From contig OW121740.1 of the NCBI GenBank assembly GCA_933228675.1, forward strand, positions 155,671,828-155,735,827: 64,000 bases of DNA, written 5' to 3'. Source of the stretch: Stomorhina lunata (Eukaryota > Arthropoda > Insecta > Diptera > Rhiniidae). The translations under genes and the position numbers were made by a program. This document shows positions 11,218-21,666 of the stretch, piece by piece. Below the pieces are notes generated by a model. It searched no databases. It was given only the letters and a program-made list of their open reading frames with translations, and was not told the origin of the DNA. Each line of letters opens with the position of its first letter. The stretch's first letter is position 1.

Positions 11218-12494
11218 TCGGGTGTTTTTTATTGAGGTACAGAACTTTAAGTTGGTATCACTTTTTTAACTGGCGGCCATTTTGTCAGCTGTCAAGTGAT
11301 TAATATTTAGTTTGGTTTGCCATTTCATCATGAACAGGTTGACAAAAGAACAACGCTTGCAAATCGTGCAAATTTATTTCGAAAATAATGGTTCAGTTCG
11401 CGAAGTTTACCGCAAGCTCCGTCCATTTTATGGTCGACATAATCGTCCATCAGAGCAATTAATTCGGTTAACCATGGATCGTTTTCGCACTACGTTTACT
11501 CTATGTGATAATACGCATCCGCAGCGACGTCGAACAGTGCGCACCGAAGAAACAATTGCCGCTGTAGAGCAAAGTGTTGAAGAGGACCCGAATGAATCGA
11601 TTCGCCACCGTGCACAGCAATTGGAGCTTTGTCCATCAACTTTATGGAAGATTTTGCGCAAAGATCTTGGCTTGCGACCTTACAAGATCCAGCTTGTGCA
11701 AGAATTAAAGCCGCGAGACCATGCAATGCGTCGTGATTTTGGTGTATGGGCCGAAAATGAGATTGATCTCGATGCTGATTTTCATCGTAAAATGAGGCTC
11801 ATTTTTGGTTGAATGGCTACGTCAACAAGCACAATTGCCGCATTTGGAGTGAAGAGAATCCACATGAGACCCTTGAGACGCCATTACATCCACAAAAACT
11901 CTATGGGGTGGTGGAGTCATTGGGCCATACTTCTTCCGAAATAATGCTGGAGAGTCAGTTACCATAAATGGAGACCGGTATAGAGCCATGATAACCGACT
12001 ATTTTGTTCCCCAATTGGATGGCATGAATGTGGATGAGTTGTGGTTCCAACAAGACGGCGCTACATGCCACACAGCGCACGTCACAATTGATTTATTGAA
12101 GGAAACATTCGATGAGCGCATAATTTCGCGGAATGGTCATGTCAATTGGCCACCAAGATCGTGCGATTTGACACCACTGGATTATTTTCTTTGGGGATAT
12201 GTGAAGTCGCTCGTCTACGAAAACAAACCAGAAACGTTAGGGGACTTGGAAGCCAACATTCGTGGCGTTATTGCCAACATACGGCCCCATATGCTCGAAA
12301 AAGTAGTTGAAAATTGGACCTGTAGAATTGGCTTTATTCGAGCCAGCCGCGGCGGCCACATGCCCGAAATCATATTTAAACATTAATGGCATACAATTAT
12401 CCTTCCAATAAAGCAAAATTGATGGACATTAAAACGATTTTCTTGTGTTTTATTTCAATTTGAAGTTCTACACCTCTAAAAAAAAAACACCCAT
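11218..12494 (+). mobile_element. Tc1/mariner-type transposon, copy 1
   Basis: A 1277-bp element flanked by TA (11216-11217, 12495-12496). It starts TCGGGTGTTTTTTATTGAGG and ends with the imperfect complement ...ACACCTCT-A-run-ACACCCAT. It begins 22 bp after the piggyBac remnant ends. It encodes a single transposase gene, now broken. The whole element is clearly homologous to the inverted copy at 20370-21666. Confidence 0.95.
11330..12386 (+). pseudogene. mariner-type transposase pseudogene, copy 1
   Basis: I chose the ATG at 11330 (MNRLTKEQR), which copy 2 shares. The N-terminal half has two helix-turn-helix regions (around QRLQIVQIYFENNGSVREVY and the SIRHRAQQLELCPSTLWKIL block). The C-terminal half has the later catalytic motifs FQQDGATCHTA and RSCDLTPLDYFLWGY and ends MPEIIFKH. 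Compared with copy 2 it lacks 13 bp at about 11795, removing the FSDEAHF region with the first catalytic Asp, and 16 bp at about 11900, so the downstream part is in another frame. A stop follows the first break at 11812. The second and third Asp are intact. It would be about 345-350 residues if unbroken, the usual mariner size. Confidence 0.95.
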
Positions 12495-12496
12495 TA

Positions 12497-12760
12497 CATA
12501 ATCAATAAAATGTGGTTCACATTTGACCTTAGTGGTGAAGACTTCTTTTTATCTAAATTTACTTGATATAAGGAGAAGCAGTACAAACTAATGTATAGGT
12601 ATTTCTATTTTCACTTATTAGTATTCTAATATTTTCTTTCTATTGACCCACTGTTTAAAGGCAGCTTTTTTATAGCTAATTCTTCTCTTGCATGCGTGTG
12701 TGTGTGCAAGTAAATTTTCGCTAAATGTGTCCTAATTTCTGTTTGAATACATTTTAGGTG
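12497..12760 (+). other. Right flank of the nested transposon cluster
   Basis: 12497-12600 contains GTTCACATTTGACCTTAGTG and GTGAAG, matching the right part of the mini-me-like copies. It is the probable far side of the repeat that received the piggyBac and mariner insertions. The remainder is unassigned. Confidence 0.4.
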
Positions 12761-13640
12761 TAAGTCAGCAGCAGCAGCAGTAGATTCTGACAAATGTGGA
12801 TGGAAGCAGCCGCAGGCAAAAGACGATCACGTTTTGTTGTTGTTGTCGTTGCCGTTGTTGTATCAACAATGTGCGTTCTTCAACTCAAAGATACAAATGT
12901 TGGCGCTGGTGTTAGTGTGCGTTAGGAATAGATACTTAAGAATATATTTGCAACAAAAACAATAACAAAAAAACTATAACAAGAATTGAGAATTCTTTTG
13001 AGATAATATGTAGCAGCTACTTATGTAAAGCTTTTGTTATAATTTTTTTTTTTGTTTTTCGTATATTTTTTGAAATGATCGTAAGACTTTTTTACATAGA
13101 TTTGAAGACTCTTTTGTTAGGTTAGAAAAGAGGTTTGAAGCTCTTTTTATAAAAGAAATTCTTAAGAGTATTTTTTTTTTCAGAACTCTTTGGTGGTTCT
13201 CTGTTGAATTTGTGATATTCTCTTAGAATTAATAGTTGTTGTTTGTAATTTTTTGCACAATATGTTCATACATTTATTGTATTCTTATTTTTTTATTTGT
13301 GTAATGTTTATTAAATAATTATTTGTAGCTGTTGTTGTTGCTGCTGCAGCTGCTAACGTTTACTTGTTGCTCTGTTTGTTTTTGCAATTTGCTCACTTTT
13401 AGCAACAGCATTTGCAACTAAGTATGTCGTTAGTAAAGTATTTGTTGCTGTTGTTTTTGCTGCTGCTGCTAATGTTTTCATAGTTAGTGTTTACGTTGTT
13501 GCTGCTAATGCCATTTGTTGTTGCTATTGTTGTTGATATTATTGTTATTTTATTTTTTGCGCTAGAACGCGTTGCGCGTTCATCATCATCATCACCGTCG
13601 TCGTCGCTCACATAAAATGTTGTCGTAATCAAGAACTTTA
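12761..13640. repeat. CAG/CAA (GCT/GTT) trinucleotide-rich region
   Basis: Contains CAGCAGCAGCAGCAG at about 12766 and GTTGTTGTTGTCG runs near 12833. Dense GTTGCTGCTGC/GTTGTTGTTGC words run from 13325 to 13560, then CATCATCATCATCACC at about 13580. Such opa-like runs are common in fly introns, untranslated regions and low-complexity coding exons. A 77-codon frame on the minus strand (13632-13399) is Asn/Ser/Thr-rich and arises from the repeats. I do not call it a gene. Confidence 0.6.
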
Positions 13641-14727
13641 TTTGGCCGCCTGAAGATTGCGTTCAGTTCTTTTCTAATCGGCATGCGGTGTAATTCTTTC
13701 TATTGAGTAATCGGTTTTTGTTGTTTTTATTTATTATTGTTATTAATCGTAATTTCTTTTTTGTCGTCGTCGTCTTCAATTATTGCTTCGTAATTTTTTG
13801 CTGATCTAGTGAGAAAATATTAATAATATAAAAAAAAACCTGTACAAATGTTGGTGTAATTTCGCACATCACAGTGTTCGGCCAGTTCGGGAGTCAGTGA
13901 GTGCGTAGTTGTGCAAAAAAAAAGTAATTAACGATCAGTTATTATGATCACTTTTATTTATTAATGAGGCGCCTTAAATAATGACAATTATTTCTTGATA
14001 TTAAAAAATGCATTAACTGAAACTGGATTTTACTTTTGATTTCATTAAGAAAAGTTAATACTACGTATTTATCGCTTTTTCAAAAAAAATTTTTGTTTGT
14101 GCGTTTTTTCTTAAATTTAGCCAAAAATACCTAAAAATAACTAAATTAAATTAAAAAAAATACTGTTTCCATACTGTGCGTTTTGCTCTTCTCAGTCGAA
14201 ATTTGCAAAATTATCAGAAAAAAGTATCTAAGAGATTCTAAAATTTAGAATCTAAATTTTAAAGATACAACATTTTGTACATCTTTCTATTTTCTCTCTA
14301 TTTCTCTCCTTATATTCCTTTTTTTTCTATCTATTAAGATCATTTAATGATCACCAAGAGTGCGTGAGTGTATTGTGTTTTGAGTGTGTTTGTGTGTGAC
14401 TGTGTGTAAATTTGTGCAAAAAATTTCATTTAATTAGAATGATGTAAATTTTTTTTAAACAATTAACATCTATATCGAGACCTGAAACATAAAAGGGTAG
14501 AAGAACTTTTGAAAATTTTAAAGCAGAGACAAAAATTTAAGCTAAAGGAAGTGAAAAAGTTATGATCGTGCAATTATTGTGAATCGGAAACAAGAATGGA
14601 AAACGTGGTATAAATGTACTTTTTTGGTACATTTGAAACCTAAATAGTACTTTTTTACAATCAATACTAATTTAGTACCAATTAAATTTTGCTCTTTGAC
14701 GATTCATGAAAAGATATAGTTTTATTA
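13641..14727. other. AT-rich non-coding DNA
   Basis: No gene recognised. A GAGTCAGTGAGTGCGTAGTT word at about 13890-13909 resembles a fly initiator (TCAGT) but has no further support. GTGTGT-rich DNA lies at 14360-14405. Confidence 0.4.
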
Positions 14728-15470
14728 CACAGTACGACAAAATCAATTTTTTTTTGAGTACACATGAGTAATGTGAACAGAATATGAAAATAGGCTTAAA
14801 ATAAAGAAATATGTGTCTCGGCGTTTTGCTGTAGCACGTCAGAATTTTAAGAAAATCGATTTTAAAGATTCGAAGGACCATGAAGGTTCACTTGTAACGT
14901 CATACTAGTATAAAAAGTTCTATAAAAATAGAATGGGTGAACCGATTTAAATGCTTGAGCGAGTTTTGAAAAGGGAATTAAATTTGGATTTGTTTTTATT
15001 AAAACGCTTTAATTTTTATGTAAAATTAAAAAATATCCAAAAAATTAATGAAATTCATTAAAAATATAATTCTGCAATTAGAAAAAGTTAAATTTTATTT
15101 TTACAAATTGTATTTTTATATTATATTTACATTACATTGAATTACATTACATTTTTTGGATATTTTTTAATTTTAAATTAAAATTAAAGCGTCCTCTAGC
15201 GGATGACTTGTTGTTTTTAATATAAACAATTCAAATTTAATTCTTTTTTCAAAACTGGCTCAACCATTTCACCCATTCTATTTTTATAGAACTTTTTATA
15301 ATAGTATTACGTTACAAGTGAACCTCCACGGTCCTTCGAATCTTTAAAATCGATTTTCTTAAAATTCTGACGTGCTACAGCAAAACGCCGAGACACGTAT
15401 TTCTTTATTTTAAGCCTATTTTCATATTCTGTTAACATTGCTCATGTGTACCAACCACTGTCGTACTGTG
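14728..15470. mobile_element. Foldback element with ~330-bp inverted arms
   Basis: The left arm starts CACAGTACGAC at 14728 and the right arm ends GTCGTACTGTG at 15470. The arms stay complementary almost to a central loop (about 15055-15145). Shared landmarks include GGCGTTTTGCTGTAGCACGT (14821 side) against its complement near 15370, TTCGAAGGACC, and AAATTAAAAAATATCC near the loop. A small indel and scattered substitutions separate the arms. The loop is made of TTACATTACATT words. No coding potential and no clear target duplication. The RNA would form a very long hairpin. Confidence 0.85.
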
Positions 15471-15956
15471 TTATGTTTAATGTATCAAAAAGAAAAAAAG
15501 TTTGAGTAACGTTTTGATTATGACATCGAGAAAAATTAGTGATCGGAATTAATTATTCAACTTTCAATCAAGTCCTTTTAGATCCACATCCAGAAAAGTT
15601 TTCATGACCTTGGACTGTTCAAGAAAAAGGCTATCAATAAATTCAAATTTACCTGGGATTAACTTTTTCATTTGAGATATATTTGTTAATGTACACCCTT
15701 TTGCATTTCAGGTTACTATATAATTTTGTAGTATGAAATAATTAAAATTAAAAAACATTTAATTAAACACAAGTGATTTAACCACAATTAAGTAAAATGT
15801 AAGTTTAATTAAGAAACATTTTAAAAGAATAATAAAAAGCGTTACATTTTAGTGATTATCGGGGCATTTAAATGGGGCCTATCTTGTATAACTATAGCAG
15901 TTTTGAGATGTGAGAGTAAAATATTTTAAATAAAGATCACCTTAAGTCGTATATTG
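15471..15956. other. AT-rich non-coding DNA
   Basis: Nothing recognised between the foldback element and the second mini-me-like repeat. Confidence 0.4.
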
Positions 15957-16722
15957 ATACCCTTCACCATTAGTTTGTGCTGATGTATGTAACGCATAGA
16001 AATATTTGTCTTAGATCCACCTTTTATTATACCAATAGACCTAGAATCACTTTCTGAGTCGATTTAGCGATGTCAGTCCGTCCGTCCGTCTGGCAAGACC
16101 CCCATGTAATCAAAGTACAGGTCGCAATTCTAAAGATAATTTGATGAAATTTATCACAGATAATTGTTTTGATAGTGGGACCACGGCAATTGAAATTCGT
16201 CAAAATCGGTCCATTATTTATGGTACCTTCCATAGATCCCACTTCCCGTAATTGATATTTTGGCCACAAATATCAATATTGTTTAGTGAAATTAAAAAGA
16301 AAATACTTTTTATGTAAGCTAAAATCACTGTACCAAATTTCGTTGAAATCGGTCCACATTTGACCATAGCTCCCATATAAACTCTTCTGTCAAAACTCAC
16401 CAAATGAGACCAAAATCAGTAAAACGCTCGTAAATCTGAAGATAATGAGAATTTTAAGTATATTTTTTGCATACATCATTTTTGTAAAAACTGTAATCAA
16501 TTTGCCAAATTTCCAGATAATCAGTCCACATTTGATCCTAGTTCTCATATAAGTCCAAATGACGGAAACAGCTTAAATATATAAGTTTTATGAAAATGTT
16601 TGTATGATGGCTAAATTTAGCAAATATTTGTCTTTATACAAGAAAAATAACACCTTTGACCTTAGTGGTGAAGGGTATCGTATGGTCGGGTTTGACCGAC
16701 TATAGCACTTTCTTACTTGTTT
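15957..16722 (+). mobile_element. mini-me/DINE-1-like dispersed repeat, copy 2
   Basis: Same organisation as 7265-8008: GATACCCTTCACC start, GTGCTGATGTATGTAACGCA block, TCTGAGTCGATTTAGCGATG, a GTCCGTCCGTCCGTCTGGC tract at about 16077, then GGTGAAGGGTATCG and the TTGACCGACTATAGCACTTT tail. Relative to copy 1 it lacks the segment right after the terminal motif (the CTCCATAGATGG region) and carries other small indels. Non-coding. Confidence 0.75.
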
Positions 16723-17160
16723 TATATAAATTTAAAATTTAAGATATTACGTGGATTACACGGGTAGTTCTATTATGGCAGATGTTGTTCAATTGTAATT
16801 ATTCTTATATAGGAGTTATGATACATATAGGAGTTAAAATACATTGAATTGAACAGAATGACTAATTTCCATACAAATCTTGTATGTGCCTAAACTGAAC
16901 CTTATGTCTTCTTTTAGTTTAAATTAAACGCTATTAAGTAATTTTTGGTAAGGGGATAGTATAGAGGCCAAAGGTGATGAAAACTAGAGACAAAGCTTTA
17001 TATTATTCAACCAGTAATTGCGCGTCATGACTATTGCTAAAACATTGAAGTTGCGCCATCTGTTGTTATTCAACAGCAAATTTAATGCTGTAACGCCAAA
17101 GGAAGATGGATGATGCTGTGGATAGAAATAATTTTAATAGAAATTGTTAATTATAGAAAT
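16723..17160. other. Non-coding DNA
   Basis: No feature recognised between the mini-me-like repeat and the tRNA-like sequence. Confidence 0.4.
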
Positions 17161-17167
17161 TTATATT

Positions 17168-17252
17168 GCCAAGACTGGGGTTCGAACCCTGCCATAATTC
17201 GATATGTTATGCTTAGTAGTCTACGTGCTAACCAACTGGGGCACAACACCTT
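17168..17252 (-). repeat. tRNA-like sequence, probable SINE head or decayed tRNA
   Basis: Read on the minus strand, the D-arm region GTGCCCCAGTTGGTTAGCAC (17225-17244) contains a GTGC/GCAC stem and an A-box-like core. About 36 nt on comes the T-arm/B-box word GGGTTCGAACCCC (17177-17189). Spacing suits a tRNA. The acceptor stem and the anticodon stem do not pair well, so it is not a functional tRNA. It could be the pol III promoter head of a SINE. No tail was identified. Confidence 0.5.
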
Positions 17253-17603
17253 TTAAGACAATATCTGTATCTCTGCATTCCACATAGATTTGACACTTTT
17301 TAGATAAGAAAAACGTTCTCTAAAATTACTGCTAATATTAAGACTTGTGTTCGTCATGACTGGATACTGTCTGACACGAAGCACTCGGTTAGGCTAAATG
17401 TATTGATAATTTGTTTTAGAAGAATCTGTGGTGACAATTAACAATTTAGGTAAAATTTGGTTTCAAACTTTACTTTGTTTTGAAAAAGGGAAAAAATAGA
17501 AAAATCAACATAAGATCAGATCATAAGTAGCGGCGTTGGTATAACATAGTATATGTACATCTGACTTTGAATAAGTGAGACTCCTCGCTATAACCTAATC
17601 CAG
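17253..17603. other. Non-coding DNA
   Basis: No feature recognised upstream of the hAT-type element. Confidence 0.4.
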
Positions 17604-17611
17604 ATCGAAAT

Positions 17612-19477
17612 CAGAGAACTTCACTTGCTGATTAAAAAACATTCAACAATAACAAAGGCACAAAAAACTTGTCTTTTATTTGTAAAAGATCAAACTTGCC
17701 TACACACACTCTTTTGCTATTCATTTTAAAGCAACCGAACATATTTCCCTTCATTGAAAATGATTTTCTTTAAACTGGGAGTGAATGAATTAATCAAACT
17801 TGTTCGAACTTGTATACATGTTGTTCATTTTAAGGCAATCGAACAACTCGCATGTTGAATACAGTCTTATTTTTGTCATAGGTCGAATCAAACTTGTCCA
17901 TTCGTGTGCTTTGCTTTTCCACTAAACATACAAAAATCTGATAAACATTGAAATGCAAAAAGCAAGAAATCATTGTGTATGAATTTGTTCAAAGGTAAGA
18001 TCTTTTTTTATTTTAGTTTACATTGGTTTTTGATGTCTATTCGTATTGCCTAGACAAAATAGGTAATTTTTGTAAGAAAATGTTAATTTAATTTTTTTAT
18101 AGAAAAACTTACGTTTTCTATAGAAAAACTTACTTTTTCTATAGAAAAACTTACTTTTTCTATAGAAAAACTTACTTTTTCTATAGAAAAACTTACTTTT
18201 TCTATAGAAAAACTTACTTTTTCTATAGAAAAACTTACTTTTTTAATAGAAAAACATACGTTTTCTATAGAAAAACTTACTTTTTCTATAGAAAAACTTA
18301 CATTTTCTATAGAAAAACTTACTTTTTCTATAGAAAAACTTACTTTTTCTATTGAAAAACTTACTTTTTCTATAGAAAAACTTACTTTTTCTATAGAAAA
18401 ACTTACTTTTTCTATAGAAAAACTTACGTTTTCTATAGAAAAACTTACGTTTTCTATAGAAAAACTTACTTTTTCTATAGAAAAACTTACTTTTTCTATA
18501 GAAAAACTTACTTTTTCTATAGAAAAACTTACTTTTTCTATAGAAAAACTTACTTTTTCTATAGAAAAACTTACTTTTTTTCTATAGAAAAACTTACTTT
18601 TTCTATAGAAAAACTTACTTTTTCTATAGAAAAACTTACTTTTTCTATAGAAAAACTTACTTTTTCTATAGAAAAAATTACTTTTTCTATAGAAAAACTT
18701 ACTTTTTCTATAGAAAAACTTACTTTTTCTATTGAAAAACTTACTTTTTCTATAGAAAAACTTACTTTTTCTATAGAAAAACTTACTTTTTCTATAAAGA
18801 AAATATAAACGTATTTTTTACTTAAAAAATAAAATATTTTCTATAAAAACGATTGAATGTTTAGCATAAAAATAATTTTTCTATATATTCCATCTAACTG
18901 TGTATATATATATATTTTTCTGAATAACGCTTATTGCTCTATTCAATTATACAATTAGAATGTTATATAATTGTTATATAATATATATAATAATTATACA
19001 TTCACATTTTTCTCTATTTACTACGTCAATTAAAAAGTTACCAAACTAATAAAAAAAATCTTATAAACCACTGTGCATTTTCCAATGCGTATTCCTTCTA
19101 ATTTTGCCTTTGATAAACAAATTCAAAATGATGAAAAATTCAAATAAGCTCACTTATCAATGTTGAATTGTAAATGTTGTTTGTATTGTTGGCATATTAT
19201 ATTGCTCAATTCATATAGACGTTCGGTTCAAACATGTTGTGTGTGTTAATGAGAATAAGATCGTTTGGACACGATGAATTTACTGCAAGCCCTTCTCTTG
19301 CCTGTGCGAACTTGTTCATAAAATGCTTTTGTTAATTATTCACAAAATCAGAATTTGATGTGTACAGTAGAATGAATATGATTTTTAATCACGTTGAATT
19401 TTTCTTTATTCTTTAAAATGAACAAAAATTTTTGTGCTGAATGAAATCAAGAAATCCCGTGATTTTGAAGTTCTCTG
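17612..19477. mobile_element. Non-autonomous hAT-type transposon containing a minisatellite
   Basis: Starts CAGAGAACTTCA and ends TGAAGTTCTCTG, a perfect 12-bp inverted repeat close to the CAGAGAAC ends known for hobo/Hermes-group hAT elements. It is flanked by a perfect 8-bp target duplication ATCGAAAT (17604-17611 and 19478-19485), the hAT-typical length. Subterminal AACTTG/CAAGTT words recur (for example near 17690, 17800, 17895 and 19305). No transposase is present. The middle is occupied by a 21-bp minisatellite (18097-18797). Ends, duplication and length make the boundary call very firm. Confidence 0.93.
18097..18797 (+). repeat. 21-bp minisatellite inside the hAT element
   Basis: About 33 units of a 21-bp repeat, core CTATAGAAAAACTTACTTTT. 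The period was measured from consecutive TAGAAAAAC words at 18121 and 18142. Units are almost identical, with rare variants: ACGTTTT, ATTGAAAA, and one unit with two extra T. High homogeneity implies recent expansion. The whole array lies between the two ends of the hAT element. Confidence 0.95.
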
Positions 19478-19485
19478 ATCGAAAT

Positions 19486-20269
19486 TCACCTATTCTTATG
19501 ACCAAAAGATTTCAAATTAATTCGTTCATATATTATATACATAGCAATTTGGCAGATCTTACCAATTTCCTGTTATAATCAAAATTTAAAAGATTACACT
19601 TTTCAAGTATTTTCACTCACCTAAAAATATTTCCCTTTTGCAATTTTAATTTTGATTATATTCGTTATAAAATGTTTGCATAATTAATGTCAAATATTGA
19701 AAATAAATTTGTAAATTAATAACAAAAATTATATTTTTGTTATCTTGTTTTTTCATAAATAATTCATAATTTCACAACTTTAGTACTGCATCGAGGAAAA
19801 AAGATAGAAAAAGAAACCTTCTCGAAATGTACTTATTATGTAAAGCAACAAATACTAACAGCAACAACAACAACGACAATAATAAATAAATTCTATTTTG
19901 GCAATCTAAATTTATAAATTAATAAATAATAAAAATTAAGAAAGCAATAACAAGAAAAAAAATATGTAGATTCAAAAAAAAAATATTTACTTACATAGAC
20001 AAATGGGGCGCACAGTGGGGCAGGAGATGAAAATTTTGTATAAAAATATTTTATAAATTTTAAATTCGACTACTTTAGACTGAATGATCATAACCTGGTG
20101 TAGTTTAGCATTAATAGTCTGTTAAATACTTTTCGTTTAGCTTAACATTAAGTTAGGACAAACATGTTAATAGTAATACGACAGGTCCATATATTTTGTT
20201 AGGAGTTCCTAATACCTTATATAAAGTCTGGACATTGGTGCAATTTTAATATGCTGCTTGTACCTCCAA
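19486..20269. other. AT-rich non-coding DNA
   Basis: Contains a CAACAACAACAACGAC tract near 19862 and a CACAGTGGGG word at 20011-20020. No gene recognised. Confidence 0.4.
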
Positions 20270-20369
20270 ATCTTTTTGATTGTACATATAAAAAGGAGAT
20301 GTTATATATATATAAGAATTATAGCCAAATGTTGGCCGACAAAATTTTACACACTGGCTGGTATTTGTA

Positions 20370-21666
20370 TTGGGTGTTTTTTTTCAGAGGTATAGAACTT
20401 CGAATTTAAATAAAACACAAGAAAATCGTTTTAATGTCCATCAATTTGGCTTTATTGGAAGGATAATTTTATGCCATTAATGTTTAAATATGATTTCGGG
20501 CATGTGGCCGCCGCGGCTGGCTCGAATAAAGCCAATTCTACAGGTCCAATTTTCAACTACTTTTTCGAGCATATGGGGCCGTATGTTTTCAATAACGCCA
20601 CGAATGTTGGCTTCCAAGTCCCCTAACGTTTCTGGTTTGTTGGCGTAGACGAGCGACACATATCCCCAAAGAAAATAATCCAGTGGTGTCAAATTGCACG
20701 ATCTTGGTGGCCAATTGACAGGTCCATTCCGCGAAATTATGCGCTCATCGAATGTTTCCTTCAATAAATCAATTGTGACGTGCGCTGTGTTGCATGTAGC
20801 GCCGTCTTGTTGGAACCACAACTCATCCACATTCATGCCATCCAATTGGGGAGCAAAATAGTCAGTTATCATGGCTCTATACCGGTCTCCATTTATGGTA
20901 ACTGACTCTCCAGCATTATTTCGGAAGAAGTATGGCCCAATGACTCCACCAGCCCATAGAGCACACCAAACAGTCAGTTTTTGTGGATGTAATGGCGACT
21001 CAAGGGTCTCATGTGGATTCTCTTCACTCCAAATGCGGCAATTTTGCTTGTTGACGTAGCCATTCAACCAAAAATGAGCCTCATCACTGAACAAAATTTT
21101 GCGATGAAAATCAGCATCGAGATCAATCTCATTTTCGGCCCATACACCAAAATCACGACGCATTGCATGGTCTCGCGGCTTTTATTCTTGCACAAGCTGG
21201 ATCTTGTAAGGTCGCAAGCCAAGATCTTTGCGCAAAATCTTCCATAAAGTTGATGGACAAAGCTCCAATTGCTGTGCACGGTGGCAATCGATTCGGGTCC
21301 TCTTCAACACTCTGCTCTACAGCGGCAATTGTTTCTTCGGTGCGCACTGTTCGACGTCGCTGCGGATGCGTATTATCACATAGAGTAAACGTAGTGCGAA
21401 AACGATCCATGGTTAACCGAATTAATTGCTCTGATGGACGATTATGTCGACCATAAAATGGACGGAGCTTGCGGTAAACTTCGCGAACTGAACCATTATT
21501 TTCGAAATAAATTTGCACGATTTGCAAGCGTTGTTCTTTTGTCAACCTGTTCATGATGAAATGGCAAACCAAACTAAATATTAATCACTTGACAGCTGAC
21601 AAAATGGCCGCCAGTTAAAAAAGTGATGCCAACTTAAAGTTCTATACCTCAATAAAAAACACCCGA
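20370..21666 (-). mobile_element. Tc1/mariner-type transposon, copy 2
   Basis: A 1297-bp element in reverse orientation, flanked by TA (20368-20369, 21667-21668). In + orientation it starts TTGGGTGTTTTTTTTCAGAG and ends ...CCTCAATAAAAAACACCCGA. It is more complete than copy 1: it retains the two stretches deleted there. It sits inside a DINE-like repeat. Confidence 0.95.
20477..21554 (-). pseudogene. mariner-type transposase pseudogene, copy 2
   Basis: Start at 21554 (MNRLTKEQR), stop after MPEIIFKH at 20477. It has the same domain order as copy 1 and keeps the first catalytic region (ILFSDEAHFWLNGY). Defects are independent of copy 1: a net 5-bp loss near 21287 that shifts the frame after EEDPN, a TTA to TAA stop in the QELKPRD segment near 21184, and an in-frame loss of one Lys in GYVKSLVY. 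Substitutions include CHT to CNT and, importantly, SCDLTP to SCNLTP, replacing the third catalytic Asp. About 36 residues separate the second Asp (QQD) from that third position. No functional protein is possible. Confidence 0.95.

Noticed and set aside
13399..13632. 77-codon minus-strand frame with an Asp-rich run and Ser/Asn repeats
   Set aside because: Arises from CAT/CGT and GTT/GCT triplet runs. Could be a real low-complexity exon, but nothing else supports it.
13885..13915. Possible fly core promoter (GAGTCAGTGAGTGCG)
   Set aside because: Only the TCAGT initiator word is present. No downstream gene or other promoter element is evident.
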